NCBI GenBank assembly: GCA_963854835.1
Contig: OY978525.1
Span: forward strand, 74,084,128 to 74,148,127
DNA length: 64,000 nucleotides
Origin: Megamerina dolium
Taxonomy: Eukaryota; Arthropoda; Insecta; Diptera; Megamerinidae
Direction of reading: 5' to 3'
The position numbers were made by a program, and so were the translations under genes. Positions 10,990 through 20,657 of this stretch are shown piece after piece (within the stretch, counting starts at the first letter, position 1; each line of letters begins with the position of its first letter). The notes beneath the pieces were generated by a model. It was not told the origin of the DNA and made no database searches. It saw only the letters and a program-made list of their open reading frames with translations.

Positions 10990-11810
10990 AAAAATCACCT
11001 TTTTCAATCAAAATTGTTTTAAGTAACCGCGTACTATACAAATGCAAGAATTATAAAAATTTATTTGCCCTTCCTGGTTATTTTTCTTTTCGTTTATGAC
11101 ATCTCCATACGAACTCAATCCAAAAAAGATAACTGTTCATTCAGGGCGCAATCTTTATTTCTATCATTCTTGTTAGATAACGATAGAATAGATATGAGAG
11201 AGTGAAATTACCAAGTCCAAAAATTCTAGTTTGAGCACATACTCATTAAACAGGTATATCGGTAATATTTTTATCTTTACTTGGAATATCTTGAGTATAC
11301 GAAATTGCAAGCATAAATAAGTACAATGCATTTAAGTTTTTGATAGATATATTTCATAAAAAAGATAAGCATAACGAAGGTATTTTCCTAAATATCTCAA
11401 TGAAATTAAAAATTAATGCACATAATAAAAACAAAATTATAAAAATTATTATAATAAAAAGCATAAATCCCATCCAAGTTGACTTTCTTAAGTAGGTACA
11501 TACATATGTAGTTTGGTAGTACTTGGTACTTATTAAGGCATAAGTGCAGAATAGCCTACTTAAAGGAAAAAAATGTTTTTCGTATAGACCCTATTTTTGG
11601 GAATATAAAAAACTAAAAATTGTTTCTCGTTAACACCCATATAAGGCGTGGATAAAGGTCAAATTTCAAATTTTCAATCTAAAGTACTCAATAAATATGG
11701 ATACCAAAAGAAAAGTCTTTTTAATACCTTTTCAGTGATATATAATATTTATAGAATATTTTGAATATTTTAAAAGTTATGATCAAATTTCAAAAACCGA
11801 TGATTTTTTC
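10990..11810. other. AT-rich spacer, no gene seen
   Basis: No coding frame or repeat could be supported between the THAP frame and the foldback arm at 11811. It may hold the promoter or 5' UTR of the THAP fragment, whose ATG is at 10985 on the minus strand. Confidence 0.4.
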
Positions 11811-11855
11811 GAAAATAATCACTATTGTCCTGTAAGAAATTTAGAACCATATTCA
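11811..11855. repeat. Left arm of inverted repeat flanking the BEL/Pao element
   Basis: The segment ending AAATTTAGAACCATATTCAA is the perfect reverse complement of the first 20 bases of 19488-19532. Beyond those the match continues imperfectly (about 45 bp in all, including CACTATTG against CAATAGTT). The BEL element with its target duplication lies between the arms, so it inserted into an older palindromic element. Confidence 0.65.
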
Positions 11856-11879
11856 AGGCTATACAATTTCCTTTTCAAT

Positions 11880-11884
11880 GGTGT
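11880..11884. repeat. Target-site duplication GGTGT, left copy
   Basis: GGTGT immediately precedes the left LTR (TGGTGAAG...) and recurs at 19416-19420 directly after the right LTR (...CCCAACA). Five base pairs is the usual size for BEL/Pao insertions. Confidence 0.85.
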
Positions 11885-12125
11885 TGGTGAAGTCTAAACT
11901 CTTTTGTTTGACTTTTAATTATTCTTTATTTAACGATGATCAAAAGAATACTAACTAATATAAAATGTACAACGTCTGCATGATGCCTTCAAAAGCTTCG
12001 AGTGCATAATAAAAATGAGTGTACTAAAACGGAGTGCCAAACACATATTTAGGTTGAATGAAGAAGGACAAGAAAATAAGAATATGTCAAATTATTGAGT
12101 GACTCTTTCAATGCTGCTCCAAACA
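11885..12125 (-). repeat. BEL/Pao 3' LTR
   Basis: 241 bp, on the plus strand from TGGTGAAGTCTAAACTC to GCTGCTCCAAACA; on the minus strand it starts TGTTTGGAGCAGC and ends with CACCA (TG...CA). It is almost identical to 19174-19415. The integrase frame ends just inside it (stop at 12092), an overlap seen in compact LTR elements. Confidence 0.92.
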
Positions 12126-12793
12126 TCCTCGATCGATCCAATGGATAGAGGTTGTTTAGAGGCGCGCCACTTAGAACGCTGCTGTAGCTGTGTTAGATAT
12201 TCTGAAGACCACTTTTTCCAGAACATTTGCTGCATCCGTGATATGCGTTGCCAACGGTCCATTCGATTGACGTTTAAGTCGGTAATATCAGGCTCAACGA
12301 TAGCTGTAAATTGACCACCAATTAAAAAGTGTGCTGGTGTTAGGACGGCCAGATCATCTTGGTATTCTGTAAGAGGGATTAATGGACGTGAGTTAATGAT
12401 TCCTGAAATTTGGCAAATTAGAGTGCGTAGTTCGTCGTAATTTAATATTGAGGACCCCACAACTCTATAAAAATGATATTTTGCGGTCTTAATGGCTGCC
12501 TCCCACAGACCGCCGAAGTGTGGAGACCTGGGTGGAATAAATTTCCATGCGATTCCATCCTCTAAACAGTGTTTATGAACCACGTGTTGATGCTCGCGAT
12601 TTAAAAATAGCTTTCTTAGCTCGGCCAGTTCATTCTTGGCGCCTACAAAATTGGTCGCATTATCTGACCACAGAGTTTTCGGTCTTCCTCGTAGACTCAC
12701 AAATCGTTGCAATGCAGCTAGAAACGCAGCGGTTGTTAAATCTTTAACGAACTCTAGATGCACAGCTTTGGTTGCAAATGAACAAACATACAT
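12092..12793 (-). pseudogene. BEL/Pao integrase core and C-terminus
   Basis: The frame contains TLWSDNATNFVGAK (second catalytic Asp) and FIPPRSPHFGGLWEAAIKTA, where the Glu of WEAA is the third catalytic residue. LTPAHFLIGG and a Trp-rich C-terminal stretch (MQQMFWKKWSSEYLTQLQQR) follow, as in BEL/Pao integrases. The N-terminal part, with the first Asp in TTGVDFCGPF, lies in the overlapping frame 12744-13568, so one frameshift around 12750-12790 breaks the protein. Integrase would insert element DNA into the genome. Confidence 0.88.
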
Positions 12794-13568
12794 AGCATTT
12801 TATTGGTGCTCTGTTCCGAACTTCTGAACTATAAAAAAAAGGACCGCAGAAATCGACGCCCGTTGTTTGAAATGTACGGCCTGACTGAACTCTTTCCTTT
12901 GGCAGGTCAGCCATAATGTGTTCCATTAATTTTGGTTTTGAGCGGAAACATGTAATGCATTTGTTGACAACGCTGACTACTATCTTGCGACCCCCTATCG
13001 GCCAATACTGAAGGCGAATTGAGGCTAGAAGCGCCTGTGGGCCAGCGTGTAAGTATTTCTTGTGAAAGTAATTGATTATAGAAACAGTAAGCGGATGATG
13101 CTTCGGCAAAAAGATAGGATGGCGCGATGAAAAATCCAAAGTTGCATTTTTGAGACGACCTCCTACACGTAGCAAGCCGAAGTCGTCTAGAAAGGGCGAT
13201 AATGAAAAGAGTACACTGTACGGACTGATTGGAGTTTTCTTCTGTAATGCACCATATTCTGTACAGAAATGCACCATCTGCATCATACGCAGTAAATAAA
13301 AGGTTCCATATTGAATGTGTGAAATAGTCAAGGTGTCGGAGCGATCTTTTTTTATAAACTTGTAAATATAGCCGTAAATACGTTGCATTGTTGGGAAAGA
13401 ATTGATATATTTGCTGGTAACCGATGTGTCGACAATCTTGGGCGCAGAAAATAATGTGGTTGTACGTGTTTCGGGTAGCTGGCGTATTTGATCGCAAGTG
13501 CTTGGCCATTGATCCAACGAAAGAAGAAATGATGGGTCATGCGGCGGGATTTGATGCTGTCGGTACAT
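12744..13568 (-). pseudogene. BEL/Pao RNase H end to integrase N-terminus
   Basis: The frame covers the region between RNase H and integrase. The zinc-binding segment reads HPLTVSIINYFHKKYLHAG followed by NKCITCFRSKP (HHCC layout). Then come VQSGRTFQTTGVDFCGPF with the first catalytic Asp. It joins the core frame after a frameshift near 12750-12790. Confidence 0.82.
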
Positions 13569-13758
13569 AACGCCATTCCATACCTTTTGTTAATTGTTGA
13601 ATACTGCTGACACGATTTGCGACGAAAATGTTGAATTTTGACGGTTCCTCCTTTATCCATGACAACACTATACTAGAATCGGACCAACAGTAAAAAGGGC
13701 AGTTATAAACGCCGAGGCCAGCGACTGTGAACCACTTGTGCAAGTAGTGCTGCAGCAC
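13537..13758 (-). pseudogene. BEL/Pao RNase H segment
   Basis: A 73-codon frame with YNCPFYCWSDSSIVLSWI (DSS motif of BEL RNase H) and NIFVANRVSSIQQLTKG and EWRYVPTASNPAA. It lies between the RT/RNase H frame ending at 13780 and the integrase frame, shifted relative to both. The upstream RNase H Asp is in AFCDASLSAYG at about 13850. Confidence 0.78.
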
Positions 13759-13779
13759 AAAGTTCCAATTTTGGTATTG

Positions 13780-14584
13780 TTAGTGTTTTAAGTGGCATAA
13801 GAGAGTAACGCGAGGTTTTTGGTTGCAACGGGCACAAACATAAACACAAACTCCATAAGCTGACAGACTGGCGTCGCAAAAGGCGTGCACTTCGATGGAA
13901 GCGTTTGGCATTGAAACGAAGCGCTGAAACTTTAAGTGCTTTATAACATCAATTTCACAATACAACTTTTTCCATGTATCGTGATGAGACATTGACAGGC
14001 TCTCATCCCAGTCGATCTTCTCCATCCATAAGCTTTGCAGAAATATTTTTGCCTTGCATACTATTGGCCCGATCAGCCCAAGTGGATCATAAAAGCGTGC
14101 TATGGTGGAAAGAACAGTTCGCTTTGTTATATTTGAAACAGATTTCTGCAATGCGAACGAGAACAAAAATGTGTCTGTTTCAGGATTCCATGAAAGTCCA
14201 AGCGCCTTCGTTATGTTAATCCCATCATCAAACTTTAAAAACTTCTCTTTATCATCAAGAGGAATATGAGAAAGTACATTTGAATGATTCGAGCACCATT
14301 TTCGAATCTTAAAGCCCCCTTTGGCCAATAATTTTGAAGTTTGATTCATTATTTCAATTGCCTTATTGACGGTTCCAGTGATCATATCATCAACATAAAA
14401 ATCACGCAAAATAATCTGCGACCCATGAGGATACGACTTGCTCTCATCAGCAGCTATTGCTAGTGCATTGCACGGATTGCCAAGAAGGATGCTGGCTTCG
14501 TTCCGTATGTCGCTGTTTCAAGCTTATAAATTTGAACGTTTGCGTGCGGATCATCTCTCCATAGGACACATTGTAAGTAATCAT
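13780..14584 (-). pseudogene. BEL/Pao RT C-terminal half and RNase H start
   Basis: Next to the Jockey insertion the frame reads DYLQCVLWRDDPHANVQIYK. After a stop and frameshift at about 14455 it continues MRDFYVDDMITGTVN, the YVDD catalytic box typical of BEL/Pao. Then follow TKALGLSWNPETD, RTVLSTIARFYDPLGLIGPI and VHAFCDASLSAYG (RNase H Asp). The frame runs into stops at 13780. The N-terminal half of RT lies beyond the Jockey insert at 16725-17355. Confidence 0.85.
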
Positions 14585-14591
14585 CAGGTGT
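14585..14591. repeat. Jockey target-site duplication CAGGTGT, left copy
   Basis: CAGGTGT lies directly before the LINE and again at 16718-16724 after its poly(A). Both flanks belong to the BEL RT frame. Confidence 0.85.
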
Positions 14592-16717
14592 AATTGCGTA
14601 ATTGGTAATTGCGTTAGAAAGAAAATAGACTGGTTAAAATTCAAGAAACATATAAATTCCCATCTTCCTCTGAGTACTGTATCAAGAAATGGACACGATG
14701 TAGACTCAGCACTCGAAAAATTCAACCAGCTGCTCTCATTAGCTCTCAGCTCAGCCACCTGCACAAAGGTATGCAAGCAATCAAACCCATACACACCAGC
14801 CGATATTGAATTGCTAGTAAGACAGAAAAGAAGACTCCGAAGACAATGGCAAGAATTCAGATCACCGAATCTGAAAACACAGCTACAGCACTGCACTCGA
14901 AAGTTAAAGCAAGCCTTAAAAAATAAAAACAACCAAGAGTTAGAAGAGCACATAGCGAAATTAACACCTGGTGAAGCGTCAGACTATTCTTTGTGGAAAT
15001 CAGCAAAAAACTCAAATCGGCCAATTTTCACTGATTCCCCCATCCGTTTGAGTGACGGTAATTGGGCTAGAAGCAACTGTGAGAAGGGTTTGGCTTTTGC
15101 AAACCACCTAAAAAGTGTGTTTGCACCCAATCCACCCTTTTCACAGTCCTCATTACCAATATTAACTTCTCAACCTTGCTCAATAACGCTCAAAATTAAA
15201 AAAAAGGACATATTCAAAGCAATTTATAAAGATTTAAACCCAAAAAAATCACCTGGTCCAGATAAAATTACCGGTAAAATGATAAAAGAGCTACCTCCGG
15301 CTTCAGTAATTCATCTGATGCACATTTTCAATGCTATCCTTCGTATTAAACACTATCCCAAATGCTGGAAAACTTCAAAAATTATTATGATAGCAAAACC
15401 AGGAAAAGACCCTACAAAAGTTGCATCGTACAGACCTATCAGCCTCCTGCCTCTACTTTCTAAAGTATTCGAAAAGCTACTTGTTATGAATATAACTCCA
15501 TTTATTATTCTCAACCAACTGATTCCTCAACATCAGTTTGGATTTAGAAAACAGCACGGCACAATAGAACAAGTCCACCGCATTGTAACTCTGATAAGGA
15601 ACACTTTTGAAGAAAAAAAGTATTGCTCAGCTGTCTTTCTTGATATCACTCAAGTTTTCGATAAAGTATGGCACGATGGCCTTATTTACAAACTCAAACT
15701 ATTACTGACTGCAAATGTCTCCTCATTGCTTAGTAGCTACCTCACGAAAAGACAATTTCTCGTACATCACAAGGATTACACAACAAATCCATTGGATATT
15801 CACGCTGGCGTTCCTCAAGGAAGCGTTTTGGGCCCCTTACTATATCTCTTATACACTACAGATATGCCCAGCAATAACCATATATTTATATCGACCTTTG
15901 CAGATGATACGGCAATATTGTGCTCTCGCTGTAACCCCATAGAAGCTACTAAACTCCTGCAGACTCATATCGATTCTCTCGAAATCTGGCTAGCAAAATG
16001 GCGTATAAAAGTCAATGAATCGAAGAGCGTACATGTAACCTTCACGCTAAGGCCAGATACATGTCCCCCACTTAAAATTAATGGCCAATCAGTTCCACAA
16101 TGTTCCTCAACAAAGTACTTGGGTATTCACCTCGACAGAAGGCTGACCTGGAAAAATCACATAGAGGCAAAGAAAACTCAGATCAAGCTTAAAATTAATC
16201 AGTTATGGTGGCTGTTACACAAAAGATCAAAGTTGAATCTCGAATACAAAGTGCTATTATATAAAGCAATCCTGAAGCCAATCTGGACTTATGGTATTCA
16301 GTTTTGGGGCACCGCATCTCCCTCAAATATCGAAAAATTGCAGCGAATACAATCCAAGTGTCTGCGAATTATTGTAAACGCGCCTTGGTATATGAGGAAC
16401 GTTAACATCCATCGAGATTTAAATGTACCCACAATTTCTGAGGAAGTTGCAATGTCTTGCAGAAGCTACATTCAAAAATTACACAGTCATCCGAATGCCC
16501 TTGCTAGGCAATTGTTGCTGAGAACGGGGCATCGTCGATTAAAAAGAAAAGACACACTGAATATGCTGTGAAATTGCTATACCTCGTGACTCAACAAATT
16601 GTGATGCAACGTTGGGAATATCACATAATTTTATTTAGTTTGTAAGATTTGATTACATATTGTTAGTTTCTAAGTAATTTTAGAAAGATCCAATAAAAAA
16701 GCTTGTTAAAAAAAAAA
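14592..16717 (+). mobile_element. Jockey-clade LINE, 5'-truncated, nested in the BEL RT
   Basis: The element begins at 14592, ends in a poly(A) run (16708-16717) after a short 3' UTR, and is flanked by CAGGTGT on both sides (14585-14591 and 16718-16724). Only the part from the endonuclease-RT linker onward is present. If the insert and one duplication are mentally removed, the BEL reading frame is continuous across the site, which confirms both boundaries. Truncation at the 5' end by incomplete reverse transcription is normal for LINEs. Confidence 0.92.
14610..16571 (+). CDS. Jockey-type reverse transcriptase (5'-truncated ORF2)
   Basis: Open from the 5' truncation point; the first in-frame ATG is at 14811. 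RT motifs in order: KKSPGPDKITGKMIKELPP, SYRPISLLPLLSKVFEKLL, QHQFGFRKQHGTIEQ, SAVFLDITQVFDKVWHDG (catalytic Asp; the usual A is T/V here), AGVPQGSVLGPLLYLLYT, STFADDTAILC (FADD box), TKYLGIHLDRRLTWKNH and NIHRDLNVPTISEE in the C-terminal tail. All catalytic residues are present and no stop interrupts about 650 codons. There is no RNase H, as expected for Jockey. The endonuclease and ORF1 are absent, so the copy cannot move on its own. Confidence 0.88.
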   Translation, partial: CVRKKIDWLKFKKHINSHLPLSTVSRNGHDVDSALEKFNQLLSLALSSATCTKVCKQSNPYTPADIELLVRQKRRLRRQWQEFRSPNLKTQLQHCTRKLKQALKNKNNQELEEHIAKLTPGEASDYSLWKSAKNSNRPIFTDSPIRLSDGNWARSNCEKGLAFANHLKSVFAPNPPFSQSSLPILTSQPCSITLKIKKKDIFKAIYKDLNPKKSPGPDKITGKMIKELPPASVIHLMHIFNAILRIKHYPKCWKTSKIIMIAKPGKDPTKVASYRPISLLPLLSKVFEKLLVMNITPFIILNQLIPQHQFGFRKQHGTIEQVHRIVTLIRNTFEEKKYCSAVFLDITQVFDKVWHDGLIYKLKLLLTANVSSLLSSYLTKRQFLVHHKDYTTNPLDIHAGVPQGSVLGPLLYLLYTTDMPSNNHIFISTFADDTAILCSRCNPIEATKLLQTHIDSLEIWLAKWRIKVNESKSVHVTFTLRPDTCPPLKINGQSVPQCSSTKYLGIHLDRRLTWKNHIEAKKTQIKLKINQLWWLLHKRSKLNLEYKVLLYKAILKPIWTYGIQFWGTASPSNIEKLQRIQSKCLRIIVNAPWYMRNVNIHRDLNVPTISEEVAMSCRSYIQKLHSHPNALARQLLLRTGHRRLKRKDTLNML

Positions 16718-17400
16718 CAGGTGTTGTAAAACGAACGCATCGGTACATTTTGAATGGTTTTTCCTGCCATCAGAACCTCGTTGTGCGAATAACCTGACGA
16801 AGTAGTCGCCGAGCCATCAAATACGACACGAAGCTTTGTTGTTGTGCTGTCATTTTTAAAAACACAATGGTGGGGAGGGTAGTACATTTTTGTATTACGT
16901 GGCGCTTCTTTGATTAAGGACATGTGGCCAAGTTCTGCGTATTCTTTCATGAATGCTGTATGCTGCGCTTTCACCTCCCCGTTGCGAAGAAGCCGACGTT
17001 CTAACATTAAAAATCGTTGCAGTGCTTGATTGTATGAGTCACCAAGCAAATCAATACTGAGTTTTGTTGGGAGACGAACCGAATATTCTCTAGTAGGCAA
17101 CCGTCGAAAATTGAGCTTGAAATGCTCTTCACAGTCTCTTCGTCTAACAACACGAACAATTTCGTCTAAAGAATGCCTGTATTCATCTCTCTCTGAAATC
17201 GCAGTTGTCGTTGTAAGAGTGGATGATATTGAAGGTTTGTGCTGCCCACCAGAAACGACCCAACCAAGCCGAGTCTTTTGTAAGATATATGGGATTTGTT
17301 TCAAACGAATCTGGCCCACGCATAATAGGTCAAAAAATATGCCAGCGCCAATCAAAATATCTACACGCTGAGATTTGTAAAAGGTTGGATCGGCTAACCT
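16718..17400 (-). pseudogene. BEL/Pao protease end and RT N-terminal half
   Basis: The frame has QTRLGWVVSGG-type text (KTRLGWVVSGGQ), then FRRLPTREYSVRLPTKLSID, SYNQALQRFLMLERRLLRN, YYPPHHCVFKNDSTTTKLRV and VFDGSATTSSGYSHNEVLMA, which are the BEL RT fingers motifs. A small deletion follows the NEVLMAGK motif. Another frame (FKMYRCVRFTTP) then leads to the Jockey junction at 16724. A frameshift at about 17385 separates this from the protease frame upstream. Confidence 0.82.
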
Positions 17401-17965
17401 TAAGACCTAAATCACCTATGCCTGAAATGGCTGCAGGAAAAATTGATGTTTTCAATCCTAATTGATTTACAAGTCTGGTTGTAACGAAGTTCAGCTGTGA
17501 AGCGGAGTCCAAAATTACCCGGCATGGAACAGAAGAGCCTACGCTGTCCTTCACCATTACAACAGTAGTTGCGAGAAGAACACACTCGGTTTCATGTGTA
17601 TCGTTGATTTCCAACGAAGCGGAATTCATGGCTACAAGTGACGTTGCGGGTGCGGCAGAAGAAGTGTTTTCAGTCGTTGAAGGAATGCTAGGCGTGTACT
17701 GCGCAGAATCAAAATGTAACAGGGTGTGATGCAAAGATGCGCAGCGACGACAATGTGATGATTTGCACTGCTGACTATGGTGACCTTGCTTCAAGCAATT
17801 TAAACAAAGGCCTGGCTTTTTTGCTTCTTTCCAACGCAGGTTCGGTGCGAGATTAGCAAATGAAGAACAAGTGTAGATCAAATGATCACCATTTTTACAG
17901 AATGTACATGTCTTGTGTGAAACTTTGGAAACAACAAATGACTTTTTGTTATACGATTTGCTCAC
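17330..17965 (-). pseudogene. BEL/Pao Gag zinc knuckles and aspartic protease
   Basis: The frame has two to three zinc-knuckle-like motifs: CTFCKNGDHLIYTC, CLNCLKQGHHSQQC and CRRCASLHHTLLH. After a Ser/Thr/Ala-rich linker the protease region reads VPCRVILDSASQLNFVTTRL (DSA active site) and then QLGLKTSIFPAAISGIGD. Gag zinc knuckles bind RNA; the protease would cut the Gag-Pol polyprotein. It is separated by frameshifts from Gag upstream (near 18020) and RT downstream (near 17385). Confidence 0.85.
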
Positions 17966-17972
17966 CTGAGTG

Positions 17973-18956
17973 TTAGGTGTTTTGTTTACCGTAACATATG
18001 CGACGTTGTCCAGAGTTTGACCTCCTTTCCAGAAATTTGGACATGTCTTCCCACGTCGGTATTAGATTGCATACGGCCTTTTCCTCCCACGTCGTTTGAG
18101 TAAAACTGTCAAGTTTTTGAGATATGATATGTATCAGCACACAATCGGCGAGTTGCTCTTTGCTGCCTAGACTTTGCAATGCACGAATATGACGGAGAGT
18201 GGAAACTTCATTGGCTTCAGCTCCCTTCAAATCAAATAGCTCTCGAATATGCGCCTGGAAGATAAGACGTTTATTATCGAACCTGGCTTTAATCAAATCT
18301 AATGCTTTGTCATAATTGCATTCACGAATCTCTAGTGAACGAATAGTGCCTAAAGAACTATCCTTTAGACACGAGCGTAGATGGTGGAATTTTTCTATTT
18401 TTGTCAGCTCAGGCTCGTTATCAACAACAGTCTGGAACGTAGAATAAAAATTTGGCCATTCAGTGTAGGCGCCTCCAAATGAGGGCAGTTGCACTTGCGG
18501 TAAGCGCGATTTGGGTTGCTTTAGAACCACAACAGAATGCGAATCGTTTTGAGGAAAAACTGTTGTAGATGAATGAGTATGTGGCTCCATATGGTGTAAT
18601 TTTAATTCTCGCGCGAAGGCTGTTTTTACAGAGACGTAGGCTGATAAGAATTCTTCTCTAGCGCTACCATCCAATTCGTCTGGATCTTCCTCTTCCAAGC
18701 TAGACTGAGCAGCTTCAAAGTTGTGCATAATGCGATCCAAAAGTTCGATGTGCATGGATAACTCAATCTGATCCATGGCTTGAAGTGCTTCACTCGTCAA
18801 TTGTTGTTGAATGGTGCATAACTGACGAAATATGGCAGCACATTTCCTCTTCGAGAACAACGGCGGTGTTTGGGGTACATCACCCAAAGTTGTATCTTCA
18901 TGCGTAGACATGCTTATATTTGTAATTTTATACTTGTGACTGTACGTGGAGTGCAC
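17973..18956 (-). pseudogene. BEL/Pao Gag N-terminal part (DUF1759-like)
   Basis: 327 codons from an ATG at 18956. An N-terminal helical region (KRKCAAIFRQLCTIQQQLTS; acidic EEEDPDELDG) leads to the conserved Gag core LPSFGGAYTEWPNFYSTFQT, then KIEKFHHLRSCLKDSSLGTI, ECNYDKALDLIKARFDNKRL and a C-terminal part ending in WEDMSKFLERRSNSG. This is the capsid-like region of BEL/Pao Gag. The frame shifts near 18020, just before the zinc knuckles. Confidence 0.85.
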
Positions 18957-19154
18957 ACAAGATAATTGTTCAAAGATAACTGTTCACTGGCGTGTTCGCA
19001 ATGAACGGTAACAAAATCAATGCAGAAAAGTGAATCTCACGTAGTCTGTCGACCGTGTATGCAACGGTTATCACGAAACAACAAAAAGAGAACAAGACAA
19101 TATACTTGTATGTTGTAACGAAATTTGTTTTTGTATGACGTATCACAACGTGTG

Positions 19155-19172
19155 ATCACGTCGGGGTCACCA
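19155..19172 (-). promoter_or_regulatory. Primer-binding site, complementary to tRNA-Trp 3' end
   Basis: On the minus strand the 18 bases TGGTGACCCCGACGTGAT follow the 5' LTR after one spacer base. They are complementary to the conserved 3' end of animal tRNA-Trp (ATCACGTCGGGGTCACCA), the primer also used by Rous sarcoma virus. The tRNA identity comes from remembered tRNA sequence and should be confirmed against the host tRNA set. Confidence 0.82.
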
Positions 19173-19173
19173 A

Positions 19174-19415
19174 TGGTGAAGTCTAAACTCTTTTGTTTGA
19201 CTTTTAATTATTCTTTATTTAACGATGATCAAAAGAATACTAACTAATATAAAATGTACAACGTCTGCATGATGCCTTCAAAAGCTTCGAGTGCATAACA
19301 AAAATGAGTGTACTAAAACGGAATGCCAAACACATATTTAGGTTGAATAAAGAAGAGACAAGAAAATAAGAATATCTCAAATTATTGAGTGACTCTTTCA
19401 ATGCTGCTCCCAACA
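19174..19415 (-). repeat. BEL/Pao 5' LTR
   Basis: 242 bp nearly identical to 11885-12125. The plus-strand ends are TGGTGAAGTC and CTCCCAACA (TG...CA). It is followed on the plus strand by the GGTGT duplication at 19416-19420. Confidence 0.92.
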
Positions 19416-19487
19416 GGTGTATTAAACACATTTATTTTAAATATATTTAAATATATTTTAAATATACATAATTAAATATTTATATAT

Positions 19488-19532
19488 TTGAATATGGTTC
19501 TAAATTTTCCATAGCTCAATAGTTATTATTTT
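19488..19532. repeat. Right arm of inverted repeat flanking the BEL/Pao element
   Basis: TTGAATATGGTTCTAAATTT here is the exact reverse complement of the left arm at 11811-11855. Between the LTR and this arm lies a short run of ATTTAAATATATTTAAA-type repeats. Confidence 0.65.
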
Positions 19533-19539
19533 GGGAATG

Positions 19540-20175
19540 TAGAAAACGGCATCACTCATTGCTTTATAGACTGGGAAATACGTTTAGCACTAGTCGCTCT
19601 TCATTTTCCGCAACACCTACAGCCGCAGAAGCAGTTAAAGCTTCTCATCAGTCGCCTGACTCTCAGCGACAGGCTTTTTCCAACGAGGAATACCACGTCC
19701 ATCACGACAACCCATGTTTCGATAAATTTAACATCTCGTAGAGGAGTGTCATCATGCTACAATGAAATAAGCCTGTGTCAATTTCGGAACAGTCCCTGTT
19801 CGTTTGTTGAAGACCTACGATATGAGGATCATACTCCAAACAGTCGGAAGTGCACACAATGTGAGAATGTGCTATTTTTCCAGAGTGCCAAAATCATTTC
19901 TCTTGTCGTTTTTGTGGAAAACGGCATCATTCCCAGCTGCACCGAATGAGGAAATGCTCAAAAATGAGATGCAGTTCTCCAAAATCTTCAACTTATTCTC
20001 CGAAAAGAAATTGCGACTTTACAGGCCTCGTACAACAAGGACGCAACTCCTGTCAGAGATGTTGACAACTCGATCGACATTTTCCTCAATGAAATTGGCA
20101 GAAAACTTGATGTCTAATCTGCACTTTCCGAAGGTGAAATCTCGCTCAATACAGGGCCTCCAAAATCGTTGTTGC
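19540..20175 (+). pseudogene. Decayed Gag-like zinc-motif remnants
   Basis: Two plus-strand stretches in different frames resemble the zinc region of BEL/Pao Gag. One at about 19543-19640 reads ECRKRHHSLLYRLGNTFSTS; the other at about 19880-20030 reads ECQNHFSCRFCGKRHHSQLH followed by Lys/Arg/Cys-rich text. Both share RKRHHS or GKRHHS. No protease or RT follows. It may be a second, very old BEL-type copy or a tandem duplication of Gag. Weak call. Confidence 0.35.
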
Positions 20176-20302
20176 TGAAACTTTGATGCAACAATGTGGC
20201 CCGGCCGTACTGACTGGAGGCACGACAACATTAAGTAGTATCGTTATGTAAAATTATTCGAATGTGACCATAATACGCACCCCTCTCTTATTTGTTCAGT
20301 TT

Positions 20303-20657
20303 GTTTTTTTTTATTGATTAATTGTATCTTTCAAATTTGGAAATTTACAATTTATATTTAAATCTTAAAAAAAAATATTATAATAGCAACGTGCTTAAGG
20401 AATAACATTTAATGACCTAGTACAAAAAATCACAAAGCAAATATTTACAATTTACAACTGGATTTTTTTTAAATAATGTTGACATAAGAAGCTTTCTCCT
20501 TAATCTATTGATTTTAGAAACCACAAGCAGCTGATTCGCTTTATGATTTGGATGAAGTTCTAATTTTGCTTTATAATTTTCAATGTTTCGCCGCGCTACA
20601 TCAGAGACGGTGGGAATTTGAAGGTCATTGTAAATATGTATGTTTTTGATACACTTT
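20303..20657 (-). mobile_element. Jockey-type LINE 3' fragment (family C)
   Basis: The minus strand reads KNIHIYNDLQIPTVSDVARR, then YKAKLELHPNHKANQLL and a basic tail RLRRKLLMSTLFKK, matching the C-terminal tail of the Jockey ORF2 at 16400-16571 in layout. An A-rich 3' UTR on the minus strand ends at about 20303 next to poly(T) on the plus strand. About 355 bp remain. A close relative lies at 49390-49682. Confidence 0.75.

Larger units (their letters stand above)
11885..19415 (-). mobile_element. BEL/Pao LTR retrotransposon, complete but inactive
   Basis: A 7.5-kb minus-strand element bounded by two near-identical LTRs and a GGTGT duplication. It has a primer-binding site next to the 5' LTR and Gag-Pol in the BEL order: Gag, protease, RT, RNase H, integrase. 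A 2.1-kb Jockey LINE interrupts RT (14592-16717), leaving about 5.4 kb of its own sequence. Frameshifts, stops and a small RT deletion show it was decayed. The two LTRs differ at only a few positions over about 241 bp, which suggests a fairly recent insertion despite the breaks. Confidence 0.93.
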
